Shown here one piece after another: positions 17,341 through 26,201 of a stretch of 57,903 nt of DNA; the first letter of the stretch is position 1, and each line of letters starts with the position of its first letter. The position numbers and the translations under genes are program-made. The stretch comes from CAIMMJ01 sp037131955 (GTDB lineage: Bacteria > Bacteroidota > Bacteroidia > UBA4408), in NCBI GenBank assembly GCA_037131955.1, contig JBAXQC010000010.1:1-57903 (forward strand), given 5' to 3'. Below the pieces are notes generated by a model, which saw only the letters and a list, made by a program, of their open reading frames with translations, was not told where the DNA came from and did not search any database.

Positions 17341-18338
17341 TTTTTTAGTTTAGCTAGTATTTTTAGACCAAGTTTTCCAATTTTATATAACAATGGATTT
17401 AATATCTTTATGTATCTACCGTGTTCTACCAATTGGCCACCATACTCCATTTTATATTTTCTAACGCCATAATCATTTTCCATTTTTCCGGCACCCATAA
17501 AGTCAATGCAAATTAAGTTTTGTTCTATAGCAAATTCAATTGCAGCAAGTATTGCCAAATGTGTAGGGAATATTTTTTTGTGGTATTCTCTGAGTCCACA
17601 ATAATAAAAAGTATACAGTGATTTGTTATTTAAATACGGACAAAAGGCACCTCCAATTATTTTATTGTGGTGCTTTACCACGGTTAAAACCATTGTATTT
17701 GATTGCAACAACTCAATAAAGAAATTTATTTTTGGAAGTGGTAATTTTACTTTGTTGATGTACAAATCGTACAAAATAGTGTAAACACCTTTTAAGTCAT
17801 CAATACTATTGGATACAAAATATTCGCAGCCTTCTTCTAGTGAGAGTTTAATTTCTCTTCTCCTGTTGTATTTAAATTGAGAAATTACTTGCTGAACAGT
17901 TAAATCTGAAATGCTTAACTGAACATTTACATAAGGTTCATATAAAAAGCCGTTGTTTAGATAAATAGTATTAAAATCACTGTAATTAAAATAATTCCTA
18001 AATTCAATGTAAATGCAGTCTTTTTTTAGGTATTTACAAATCCCTTTTAATAAAAAGTCTAATTCATCAGCAGAAGTAGATTCTAATAAAATGGATCCTC
18101 CATAGATAATTGCACGCTTAGAAAACTTTGCTTTAATTCCATTTTCTTTTAATATACTTACAAGACAAATTGCTTTTGTTTCATTTTTTTCTTCAACAGA
18201 AAAAATATACCCTTTGTATTGTTGGCTATTATTTAGTGAATTAAAAAAATTGCAGGAGTGAAATGGACTCCCAAATTTACTTTTTTCAAGAAAATGGTTC
18301 CATTCGTCAATTCCTATATCGTTAATTTTTAATTGCAT
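17337..18338 (-). CDS. FemAB/GNAT-fold aminoacyl- or acyltransferase-like protein
   Basis: 333 residues from the ATG at 18336-18338, seven bases after the asnB stop. A longer frame from 18413 would run inside asnB and is rejected. It looks like the double-GNAT FemAB / Acetyltransf_6 type: the FKYNRRREIKLSLEEGCEY segment in the middle and a C-terminal domain ending in FMGAGKMENDYGVRKYKMEYGG, similar to proteins found in exopolysaccharide loci. FemAB enzymes add amino acids from aminoacyl-tRNA to peptidoglycan; locus-associated homologues are mostly uncharacterised. Here it may add an acyl or aminoacyl group to the glycan. Confidence 0.75.
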   Translation of the reverse strand: MQLKINDIGIDEWNHFLEKSKFGSPFHSCNFFNSLNNSQQYKGYIFSVEEKNETKAICLVSILKENGIKAKFSKRAIIYGGSILLESTSADELDFLLKGICKYLKKDCIYIEFRNYFNYSDFNTIYLNNGFLYEPYVNVQLSISDLTVQQVISQFKYNRRREIKLSLEEGCEYFVSNSIDDLKGVYTILYDLYINKVKLPLPKINFFIELLQSNTMVLTVVKHHNKIIGGAFCPYLNNKSLYTFYYCGLREYHKKIFPTHLAILAAIEFAIEQNLICIDFMGAGKMENDYGVRKYKMEYGGQLVEHGRYIKILNPLLYKIGKLGLKILAKLKK

Positions 18339-18345
18339 TTCTATT

Positions 18346-20196
18346 TTAAGCTTTATCGATAAATTTTCTGAACCAAAGTTCCAAGTGAATCCATTTCCAA
18401 ATTTCTCTGGCAATGGAAATCTCGTTATTTAAGTGTTTTTTATATTTTATTTTTGCTTTTTCTGGATCAACTATTCCGCGATTTTTAAAACTAGTGCTTG
18501 AAATTATTTCTTCTATTTTGTTTTGCCATTCTGGGGTTCTGAACCAATAATCTTGTGGTGTGTCAAATCCATTTTTGTCTACTCTCATTCTAATTTTTTC
18601 ATCCAATACACCTTTCATAGATTCTCGTAAAATGTGTTTAGTCATTCCATTTTTTATTATGAGATTAGAATTTGTTGCCAAGGATTTTTCTACCAATTGA
18701 TAATCTAAATACGGAACTCTGGCTTCAATAGAAAAATACATAGAATTTCTATCTTCCCATTTTAAAAGGTGTTCTAATTTATAGTTGAAATGATTTATGA
18801 GAGATTCTTTTAAACTACCGGATCCGTAAAGGTTATCGGCAATTACGCGATTGTGTTTGTGATTTTTTACAAAAGTCTCGTTAAGATAACCAACATTGGA
18901 AACCTTTGCTTTTGTCCTAAGATTTTTTGGCAATAAAAAAAACAGAAAAGTTTTAATGGCAAATAAGGAACGATGAATTTTTAGATAGAAAAAAATCTCT
19001 TTTACAAGTGTCCATAATTTTAATTTTAACAAAAGGTCTTTAAAATAAAACCCAAAAAAATAATGATATCCAGCAAGGTATTCATCTGCACCTTGCCCAT
19101 CAATTGTTACTACCACATTGTTTTTCGCCAATTCCATAACTTTAAATTGTGCATAAGGGCCAGTTGATGGCAGTGGTTCTGCATGACACTTAATAAATTC
19201 ATCTAAATCATTTAACAACGTTAAATAGGTTGGCGTTACGAAATTTCTGTTGCCAGGTTTGTCTTTGTATAAATCTATAAAATGCTTTTCATTTCCAGAA
19301 AATGAATCGTCAAAAACAGATGAGAACGTTTGTAGATTTTTATGCTGGAAATCATCAATTATTAAACTTGTAATTGTTGATGAATCTAGTCCTCCGCTCA
19401 GGCAAACTCCTAAAGGAACGTCGCTCCTTAGTCTTAATTTTATGGCTCTTTTTAATTCTTCCTTAAATTCTAAAACGTTTTTAAATCCGGTAGTATTTTT
19501 AACCCTATTCTCTAAATTATACCATTCTACGGATGTAATTTCTTTATTTGTGTCGATTAAGTCTATAGTAATTTTGTGCCCATGGTTTAATTTTTGAATT
19601 CCTTTAAAAAAGGTACTTGTACTTTGGTCTGTTTTATTAAAAACCATGTAGTCGAATATGGCATCATAATTGGCTGTTGGTTTAGTGGGAATTACGCTTA
19701 ATAAAGAGGGTATTTCAGAGGAAAAATAAAACGAATTTTGGTTGTAATAATAATAAAATGGTTTTATGCCAAATCTATCTCTAGAAATAAATACTGTGTT
19801 TGATTGGCTGTCATAAACAACCATTGCCCACATACCATTTAGTTTATTTAGTGCTTCCTCTCCGTAAAAAATGTAAGCATTAAGCAATACTTCTGTATCA
19901 GTTTTGGTAGTGAATTTAACTCCTTTGCTTTCGAGTTCATTTCTTAATTCTAAGTAATTAAATATCTCTCCATTAAACACCATGGTATATCTTCCATCGG
20001 CACTTTTAAATGGCTGATGACCGGCTGTAGATAAATCAATAATACTTAATCTAACAAAGCCAAATCCAATATTATTGTTCAAAAAAATACCTTGGTCATC
20101 TGGACCGCGGTGTTTAATCAGCTTCATCATTTTTAATAAATCAGCTTCATTTACTTTTGTGTGATTAAAATTAATTATGCCATTTATTCCGCACAT
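18346..20196 (-). CDS. asnB: Asparagine synthase (glutamine-hydrolysing) family
   Basis: 616 residues. An N-terminal class II glutaminase begins MCGING, so Cys2 is the nucleophile after Met removal. The synthetase domain has the PP-loop LSGGLDSS (about residue 262). The enzyme forms an amide using glutamine nitrogen and ATP. Its central position in the glycan locus suggests that it may amidate a uronic acid, as the AsnB-like WbpS does in Pseudomonas O-antigen, rather than make free asparagine. The two cannot be told apart from sequence alone. A GT4 gene starts two bases upstream and a FemAB-like gene follows seven bases downstream. Confidence 0.88.
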   Translation of the reverse strand: MCGINGIINFNHTKVNEADLLKMMKLIKHRGPDDQGIFLNNNIGFGFVRLSIIDLSTAGHQPFKSADGRYTMVFNGEIFNYLELRNELESKGVKFTTKTDTEVLLNAYIFYGEEALNKLNGMWAMVVYDSQSNTVFISRDRFGIKPFYYYYNQNSFYFSSEIPSLLSVIPTKPTANYDAIFDYMVFNKTDQSTSTFFKGIQKLNHGHKITIDLIDTNKEITSVEWYNLENRVKNTTGFKNVLEFKEELKRAIKLRLRSDVPLGVCLSGGLDSSTITSLIIDDFQHKNLQTFSSVFDDSFSGNEKHFIDLYKDKPGNRNFVTPTYLTLLNDLDEFIKCHAEPLPSTGPYAQFKVMELAKNNVVVTIDGQGADEYLAGYHYFFGFYFKDLLLKLKLWTLVKEIFFYLKIHRSLFAIKTFLFFLLPKNLRTKAKVSNVGYLNETFVKNHKHNRVIADNLYGSGSLKESLINHFNYKLEHLLKWEDRNSMYFSIEARVPYLDYQLVEKSLATNSNLIIKNGMTKHILRESMKGVLDEKIRMRVDKNGFDTPQDYWFRTPEWQNKIEEIISSTSFKNRGIVDPEKAKIKYKKHLNNEISIAREIWKWIHLELWFRKFIDKA

Positions 20197-20197
20197 A

Positions 20198-21178
20198 TTA
20201 CAATTGTTTTTTGTAGACGTTTATAATTTTTTGTGCAATATCTTTTGAATTTAAAGATAACTCAACAATTCTTTTCTTGCCTTGCGGCTCAGATAAATTT
20301 AAAGAATATTTAATTGCATGTTCTATTGCCGTTGAGAATTGTGAAGCATCAAAAGTAGATAGATAATAACCTGGGGTATTTCCAAATAACCATTTTATAT
20401 CTCCTACATCTGTTGCCACAATTGGGCAATTACAACTCATGGCCTCTTTAATTACATTAGGAGAACCCTCGTGATAGGAGGGGAGCAAAAGTACATTTGC
20501 TGCAGAATAATAAAATTTTAAATTTGATGTAGGCTGATTGTTTATAACATGTAAATGTAAATTTTTGAATTTATTTTTTAATAATTCCACAGCATCAATT
20601 GCTAGTTTATAGTTTTTTTCTGGTCTATTGAAGTCACCTAAAAACAACAAATTGATACGTTCATTTGTCCAATTTATTTTTTCTAAAGCAATGCTTTTTT
20701 CAACGGGATAAAATAAATCAAAATCTACTCCATTAGGAATTATCTGAATTTTATTTTCTGCAAAGTTTAATTGAGATTTCATCTCTGCTGATTTAACAAT
20801 AATATAGTTATAAAAACTAGAAGCAATTTGATTAATAAAAATAAATATTTTGCCAGAGGAAGTGCTTTTTCCGGAATAATCTCGTGAACCTAAAATATCA
20901 TCTCCCATGAGCGAAACAATTAATTTTTCGTTTCTCTTTGCCAATAAACTAACAATTCCACAAAGTCCATAGTGGGCATGAATAACATCAAATTTATTTT
21001 TACTTAAAAAGGATCTCAGCGTAAAAATATTTTTAACATATCCCAGTAAGCCCTTCCCTTTTAGGGAGAAGTATTGAATAGTTAATCCTTCTTTTTTTAA
21101 ACTCTCACCTTGTCTATATACAATTGTGTTAATTCTGTTTTTTTTATTTCCACTACTTACAAACAGTACTTTCATCAA
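20198..21178 (-). CDS. Glycosyltransferase family 4
   Basis: 326 residues, short for a GT4. A retaining GT-B enzyme: the N-terminal Rossmann half includes DVIHAHYG, and the C-terminal half has the donor-binding pattern SYHEGSPNVIKEAMSCNCPIV with the two Glu seven residues apart. It lacks any membrane segment and should act on lipid-linked sugar at the inner face of the membrane. It begins MMKV; either Met could be the start. It overlaps the ATP-grasp gene by four bases. Confidence 0.9.
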   Translation of the reverse strand: MMKVLFVSSGNKKNRINTIVYRQGESLKKEGLTIQYFSLKGKGLLGYVKNIFTLRSFLSKNKFDVIHAHYGLCGIVSLLAKRNEKLIVSLMGDDILGSRDYSGKSTSSGKIFIFINQIASSFYNYIIVKSAEMKSQLNFAENKIQIIPNGVDFDLFYPVEKSIALEKINWTNERINLLFLGDFNRPEKNYKLAIDAVELLKNKFKNLHLHVINNQPTSNLKFYYSAANVLLLPSYHEGSPNVIKEAMSCNCPIVATDVGDIKWLFGNTPGYYLSTFDASQFSTAIEHAIKYSLNLSEPQGKKRIVELSLNSKDIAQKIINVYKKQL

Positions 21179-22227
21179 TCTTGGAATTTATTAATAATGT
21201 GTTGTATGCGTAATGAATAACATTCAAGTTGATTAAAATCTCCTTCTTCAAATTTCCATTTATTTTCTATGTTTCTGTACCTCCCAATTTTTCCTTCTAC
21301 CATCATTTGAAAAGAATCGCTTTGACCAAAAATACATTGCATTTCATTCACAAAAAACAATTCACCAACCTGAAAAATATCAATGGCCTGACTAAAGAAT
21401 TTGTGTGCGTCTGTAATTTTTTTTACAAAATCAAAAAGTTCAGTAGGTGGGGTATCGTAATTTTTTAATAGTGAGCCACTGGCTTTTTCTCCTAGCTTTA
21501 ATTTTTTATGTGCAAAAAAAGAATCTCCAATTCTAACAACCCTCCATTCAAATTCATGCGGAATATATTCTTGAAAAATTAAAAAATCTTTTTGAACATC
21601 ATTGTTTATTGATTTATAAAAATCAAGTTTTTTTAAAATTTTACTTGGGTTTAAAATGTAATAAATTCCGCGTTTTAATATTCCTCCCTTAGAAAAATTA
21701 GGACCTGTAGATTTTGTTGCACCTTTTCCCGAAAAAACATTTTGTATATAAATTTTTGCATCGTCTTCTGTTTTTAATACTACAACACCTCTTCCAGATG
21801 CTCCAATATTTGTTTTGGCTACTATTGGAAATTTTAAATATTGAAGATCATTTAATGCTTCATTTTTAAAATAGTACACATTTGTTTTTGGATGATTGAT
21901 AGAATTTGCTTTTAAAAAATAAGACAAAAACCTTTTGTTCTCGTAAATAAAAACTTCATTCTCTCTAGGGTAAATCTTATAGTTTAAAATGTTACCCAAA
22001 ATATAAATTCGTTCGTCGTATAATTGTTTTAGTGCAGAGGTAAATGCCCCTGGTTTGCTCAGTAAATAATCAAACGGCTTTGCTTGAATTTCTTCTAACC
22101 AATTGTTCTTGGTTAAATCTACAGTTCTGTAAGAAACCTCATTTGAATGCAGAACGCAAGCTTTTTCCCAAAGTAAATGGTCGTCGTTCAATTCATTTTT
22201 TAAAATTACTACTTTAACTTTTTCCAT
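21175..22227 (-). CDS. ATP-grasp (RimK-like) ligase
   Basis: 350 residues. The ATP-grasp core is visible: a pre-ATP domain, then FPIVAKTNIGASGRGVVV as the ATP-binding lysine and glycine-rich loop (about 140-155), and a late metal-binding region FVNEMQCIFGQSDS in place of the usual E-x-N. ATP-grasp ligases join a carboxylate to an amine or thiol through an acyl-phosphate. The substrate here is not recognisable. It overlaps genes on both sides (4 and 14 bases), so it is an integral part of the polysaccharide operon and likely attaches an amino acid or other amine to a glycan carboxylate. Confidence 0.75.
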   Translation of the reverse strand: MEKVKVVILKNELNDDHLLWEKACVLHSNEVSYRTVDLTKNNWLEEIQAKPFDYLLSKPGAFTSALKQLYDERIYILGNILNYKIYPRENEVFIYENKRFLSYFLKANSINHPKTNVYYFKNEALNDLQYLKFPIVAKTNIGASGRGVVVLKTEDDAKIYIQNVFSGKGATKSTGPNFSKGGILKRGIYYILNPSKILKKLDFYKSINNDVQKDFLIFQEYIPHEFEWRVVRIGDSFFAHKKLKLGEKASGSLLKNYDTPPTELFDFVKKITDAHKFFSQAIDIFQVGELFFVNEMQCIFGQSDSFQMMVEGKIGRYRNIENKWKFEEGDFNQLECYSLRIQHIINKFQD

Positions 22228-23350
22228 ATTTAATTTTAATAAACAAATTCTCTAATTGTATGTATGGAAATATATTTTGGTATGCCTTAATTTTAAATTT
22301 CATTTTAAGTAAAGTTAAAAATCTATTGTTTTTTACACTACCATGCCCTATTCTATCAAACCTATCTGCAAAAGTATTTTTTTCAAAGTGTTTTAGTACT
22401 ATTGTTGTGGCATCATAACCTACCTGGATGGCTGTTTTATGAGCGTGTTCATTATAATCGCCGTGAGGCCAGCAGCAATATCGCACATTTTTAGAGAGTT
22501 TTTGCTCAATTATTCTTTTTGACTCTGCCAATTCCATTTCAACCCTTTCTTCGAATTCAACGTCTGTTTCTATTTTTTCTATTAATGAATTGGACTCTAA
22601 ATATATTTTGTAAATTGGATTTATTATTTCCAAACATTCTTGTTTAGAATATTGCTCCCAGTTGTAATTTTTTAAAGTAGTTACACATTCTTCCTCAAAG
22701 CTTTTTGAAATAAATATTCTTTTTGCAATCGCTGCAGATTTCTCTTCAAAAAATGGGGTACCATAAGGAATCAAATTTTTAAAATTTGAATCCGAAATAT
22801 AATTTGGTTTTTTTTGAGGATATAAATTGGCAATAGGATATAAATAATTTGATTTAGGGTGATGGAACTCCCGTATTTTAGTGCTTACAAAATATTTTGT
22901 GTGGCTAAGCGTGTGCGATTGAATATCTACTAAGCCAGAATCTTGCATTAACTTTAATTCTGACCAGGAGCAGAAGCCTAATTCCTCCAGCTCATTATTT
23001 TCGCTTTTATTTATTTGGTCTATTGTTTTTCTTGGTATTTCAATTTCTGGAATAAATTCGGGGTTTACATAGATAGTAGCTTTTATTGAATATTTTTTTA
23101 ATAGTGGAAATACATGAACGTAATTGTCTAAACAGCCATCGTCGAAATTTAAACAAATGTATTTTTTATTTGATTTTTGATTTTTCAGTTTAAAATACTC
23201 GTCTAAAAAAATAAATGTATACTCTTTTTTCATTAACCAAAATAGTAAGTCTTCAAAATATTTTTGTTCAAGAGTTAGATAAGACTTATACCATTTCTTG
23301 TTTTTTTTAGGTGCAACCGAATGGTAATATATGATAGGAATATTGTTCAT
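22214..23350 (-). CDS. Polysaccharide deacetylase (NodB-like)
   Basis: 378 residues, CE4 family: NFDDGCLDN (catalytic Asp pair), QSHTLSHTKY (metal-binding His pair) and CCWPHGDYNE near the C-terminus. An insertion of about 120 residues separates the second and third motifs. No signal peptide is present. It is the third deacetylase in the window and the second inside the locus. Its start lies two bases from the stop of the neighbouring ATP-grasp gene, and its 3' end overlaps the other ATP-grasp gene by 14 bases. Confidence 0.85.
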   Translation of the reverse strand: MNNIPIIYYHSVAPKKNKKWYKSYLTLEQKYFEDLLFWLMKKEYTFIFLDEYFKLKNQKSNKKYICLNFDDGCLDNYVHVFPLLKKYSIKATIYVNPEFIPEIEIPRKTIDQINKSENNELEELGFCSWSELKLMQDSGLVDIQSHTLSHTKYFVSTKIREFHHPKSNYLYPIANLYPQKKPNYISDSNFKNLIPYGTPFFEEKSAAIAKRIFISKSFEEECVTTLKNYNWEQYSKQECLEIINPIYKIYLESNSLIEKIETDVEFEERVEMELAESKRIIEQKLSKNVRYCCWPHGDYNEHAHKTAIQVGYDATTIVLKHFEKNTFADRFDRIGHGSVKNNRFLTLLKMKFKIKAYQNIFPYIQLENLFIKIKYGKS

Positions 23351-23352
23351 GA

Positions 23353-24477
23353 CTAAATAGGGAAATCAATTACTACATTTTTTTTTGTATGCAAACAATA
23401 ATCAATTATTTCTTTTGAAAATTCTCCAAATAGAGGGCCATTGTTCATTTGCAAAAAATTTATTTCTATGTTTTTACAATTTATTTCTAATAGTTTAATT
23501 TCATTGTTATTTGTTACGCAAAAATCAAAACCCAATAATCTATGATAATAATAGGAGGGCGCTATTTTTTTAGCATAATCTTCCATTTTATCATAGAAAG
23601 GAACTTTGGTTAAAAATAGATCCGAAAATTCATTGTTGGTATTCTTTACTCTTCCATATTTGTTGCATACAAAATTATTTAGTAATCCGTCTTTATTTAT
23701 GCCAATGGTCAATCCACCTGCAGCCTGGTTGTCTACCAATTGACCATTTTGACCAAATCTTAATACACAACTTAATACATGAACATTTTCATTTACAACA
23801 GATCTGTAGGTATAAACTCTTAATGTATTAACGCTACTTTTATTGAATGCAGAAAACCATGAATGTTGGTTGATTTTTTCCTGGATAATAAAATTAGGAT
23901 ATTTAGTATGAAGTTTTTCAAAACTAATTTCTTGGTTATCTTTGGTAGAATCTTTTATGAGAAGTTTGTCCTCTTTTCTAGAAATAAAAAAAACATCTTG
24001 TCCACCGCTGGTTTCTACAGCAGATTTAAAAATATAAGAAGTATCTTCTTGTAAAAGAAAAGCTGCATTTTTGGTATTTATCTCACAATTATATTCCGAA
24101 GTAAAAATAGTTTTGTTTATACTTCTTACTATTGTCTTTGGAAAAATTGCAGAAAAATCTCTTAAAAATCGCTGATAAAAATTTTTATCAGAATAGGCAA
24201 GTGCAAAAGATTTATTGTTTAATGTAGGTTCTATTTTAGTATAGTATAAGTCTTCTGGCATGTACTTATAATTCTCAATGCTGCTAATTTTTGAATAGTA
24301 ATTTAGGTAGTAAAGTTCAATTTTTTTAGAAAGGGGTTTCCAAAGAGCAAGGTATTTTTCTTGCACTTGCTTTTGGCTTGAATAATCCCCATTAGTTAAA
24401 ACTATTTTCTTCCATTTTTTTTGGCAAGCAAGTTTAATTTTTTTTGTGAGGTAGGAGTTGATAAAAAGTTTAATCAT
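23353..24477 (-). CDS. Sugar-transfer-associated ATP-grasp protein
   Basis: 374 residues matching the ATPgrasp_ST type (PF14397-like). FIIQEKINQH and the core VNTLRVYTYR are followed by LRFGQNGQLVDNQAAGGLTIGI and the metal-site region KLLEINCKNIE. The family is named for its repeated occurrence beside sugar-transfer genes; the ligation product is not known. It lies 13 bases after the asparagine-synthase-like gene. With that neighbour and the other ATP-grasp gene it forms a block of amide-forming enzymes in the middle of the locus. Confidence 0.8.
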   Translation of the reverse strand: MIKLFINSYLTKKIKLACQKKWKKIVLTNGDYSSQKQVQEKYLALWKPLSKKIELYYLNYYSKISSIENYKYMPEDLYYTKIEPTLNNKSFALAYSDKNFYQRFLRDFSAIFPKTIVRSINKTIFTSEYNCEINTKNAAFLLQEDTSYIFKSAVETSGGQDVFFISRKEDKLLIKDSTKDNQEISFEKLHTKYPNFIIQEKINQHSWFSAFNKSSVNTLRVYTYRSVVNENVHVLSCVLRFGQNGQLVDNQAAGGLTIGINKDGLLNNFVCNKYGRVKNTNNEFSDLFLTKVPFYDKMEDYAKKIAPSYYYHRLLGFDFCVTNNNEIKLLEINCKNIEINFLQMNNGPLFGEFSKEIIDYCLHTKKNVVIDFPI

Positions 24478-24490
24478 TTGAGCGCTATTT

Positions 24491-26200
24491 TTATTCTATA
24501 AAGTCATCCATTTCATTTAACATGAATTCGGTTTCTATAATTAATGGTGCAATAAGAGTGTTGTTTTTTAGCATCTCTAATTTGATTGGTAAATTAAGAG
24601 TTGATAGTTTATTATTGAATTCTTTATTTTCAGTTGAAATGTAAGAATTATTTTTTTGCAAAAACAGTAATTTATTAAATGCAATCAAACCTAGTATAGA
24701 TTTTAAAACCCCAGTAAATGTATACTTTAAAGGAACTTTATTTTTTAATTTATAACCATAATCAGTTTCAATATCAGAAGAGTCTTTATTTGTTTTTTCA
24801 ATCATTTTCTTTTCAAATTCATGATGACCTCCCAAAAAAGGAATAGAATTATAAGCTGCTTTTGAAATTGTGTTTTCAATAAAGGGACTAATAAAAAACG
24901 CTAATTGATTTTCTATGTTGTTTCGTAATGTTCGATTAGAATTGTTAAGAATTTCATTTTGGATTTTTTTTATTTCACTAAAACTAATTTTTCCAACAGA
25001 TTCAAATTTAAAAAAGTTGTTGAGTTTTTTTTCTATTTGCTCAATAATTTTTTCTTTTTCAGAATTATTGTCAAAACAATTTCCAGAGTGTTTTATAATT
25101 AGCTCTCCTTCTATCCATTTTTTTAATGAATAATTGGTGTGCAAAAGGTAATCGGAATTTCTATACTGCTCTCCTCCAATACCGCTAAATCCAATTTTAT
25201 TTGATGTATATAATTTAGAAACATATTCTCTGCTTTTGGTTTCCTCTGTCCAAATTTGGTATATTCTAATTAATCCGTCATTGAAATAAAAATTCTCTCT
25301 TATGTTTACCTCCTTCTGTTTTTGTTTTGGATGAATTAATGGTAGTCCAATTTTTTGTGTAAGTGCATTTGCAATTTTTAATTGAATTGACCCTAAATTT
25401 TTTTCATTGATAAATGGTACAACTTTTAATTTATTTTTATTTATGGTAAGTAAAAGTAATCTGCTGTCAAATCCTCCGGTTATTCCAGAAAGTGCACCAA
25501 ATTCATTAAAAACATTGGAAAAATCGCTAAAGAACAAATTTAAATTTGCCAATTGATTGTTTACCTCCTCATGAAATGTGTATACAACATTTTCTGTTGA
25601 TTTTATTTCTGAACGTATATTTTTTAGTTTATTTATACCAGGTAGGCTGTCATGTAATTTTGATTCGAATCTAAAAATTCCTTCTATTATTGTTTCAGGT
25701 CCTATTAATCCTCCGCTTGTAAAAGTTTCTATTAATGCAGATTTATTTATTTTATTTTTTTTGCCTAAAGATTCTTTTTTACCAACAATGCAAGCCAAAA
25801 AGGAGGAACTAATAATTTGTGTTTCGAGATTAAAAAAAATAGATTGCGTTGAGGTTGGATCAATAATGAATTCTAGTTTTTTATTGTACCAAAATAATAA
25901 AAAATAATTTCCGCATAAATTGGATACATTTAAATCTCCATTTATCAAATCAGAAAGAATTTGATTCAGTCCTGCTTCGTACGTTAGATTTTTATAGAAA
26001 CACGTTCCAATTGAAATTAAAGTACAGTTTTCTTTGTGTACAATATTTTTTACTTGTATTAATTGTTTAGGAAATACAATTATTTTTTTTCCGTCTAAAA
26101 TTAATTCTGTTGGAGGTAAATTAAATCCTTTGTTTTTAAAAATATTAAAAACAGAATCTGGAATATCTTCATTAATTGGAGAAATATATATGGCTCCCAT
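24491..26200 (-). CDS. Asparagine-synthase-like protein without glutaminase nucleophile
   Basis: 569 residues. It keeps the two-domain layout of AsnB, but the N-terminus reads MGAIY, so there is no Cys2 and the glutaminase half (about 1-190) should not release ammonia from glutamine. The synthetase half has a PP-loop variant, ITGGFDSR, instead of SGGLDS, and GFSGIGGEQYRN as the second nucleotide-binding region. Such proteins could adenylate a carboxylate and use another nitrogen source or an amine acceptor, as beta-lactam synthetase does. It lies one base from the GT4 gene upstream. The DNA here is particularly AT-rich. Confidence 0.75.
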   Translation of the reverse strand: MGAIYISPINEDIPDSVFNIFKNKGFNLPPTELILDGKKIIVFPKQLIQVKNIVHKENCTLISIGTCFYKNLTYEAGLNQILSDLINGDLNVSNLCGNYFLLFWYNKKLEFIIDPTSTQSIFFNLETQIISSSFLACIVGKKESLGKKNKINKSALIETFTSGGLIGPETIIEGIFRFESKLHDSLPGINKLKNIRSEIKSTENVVYTFHEEVNNQLANLNLFFSDFSNVFNEFGALSGITGGFDSRLLLLTINKNKLKVVPFINEKNLGSIQLKIANALTQKIGLPLIHPKQKQKEVNIRENFYFNDGLIRIYQIWTEETKSREYVSKLYTSNKIGFSGIGGEQYRNSDYLLHTNYSLKKWIEGELIIKHSGNCFDNNSEKEKIIEQIEKKLNNFFKFESVGKISFSEIKKIQNEILNNSNRTLRNNIENQLAFFISPFIENTISKAAYNSIPFLGGHHEFEKKMIEKTNKDSSDIETDYGYKLKNKVPLKYTFTGVLKSILGLIAFNKLLFLQKNNSYISTENKEFNNKLSTLNLPIKLEMLKNNTLIAPLIIETEFMLNEMDDFIE

Positions 26201-26201
26201 T

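Noticed and set aside
18339..18413. N-terminal extension of the FemAB-like protein
   Set aside because: It would lie inside the end of asnB, reads unlike the family, and an ATG at 18338 fits the operon spacing.
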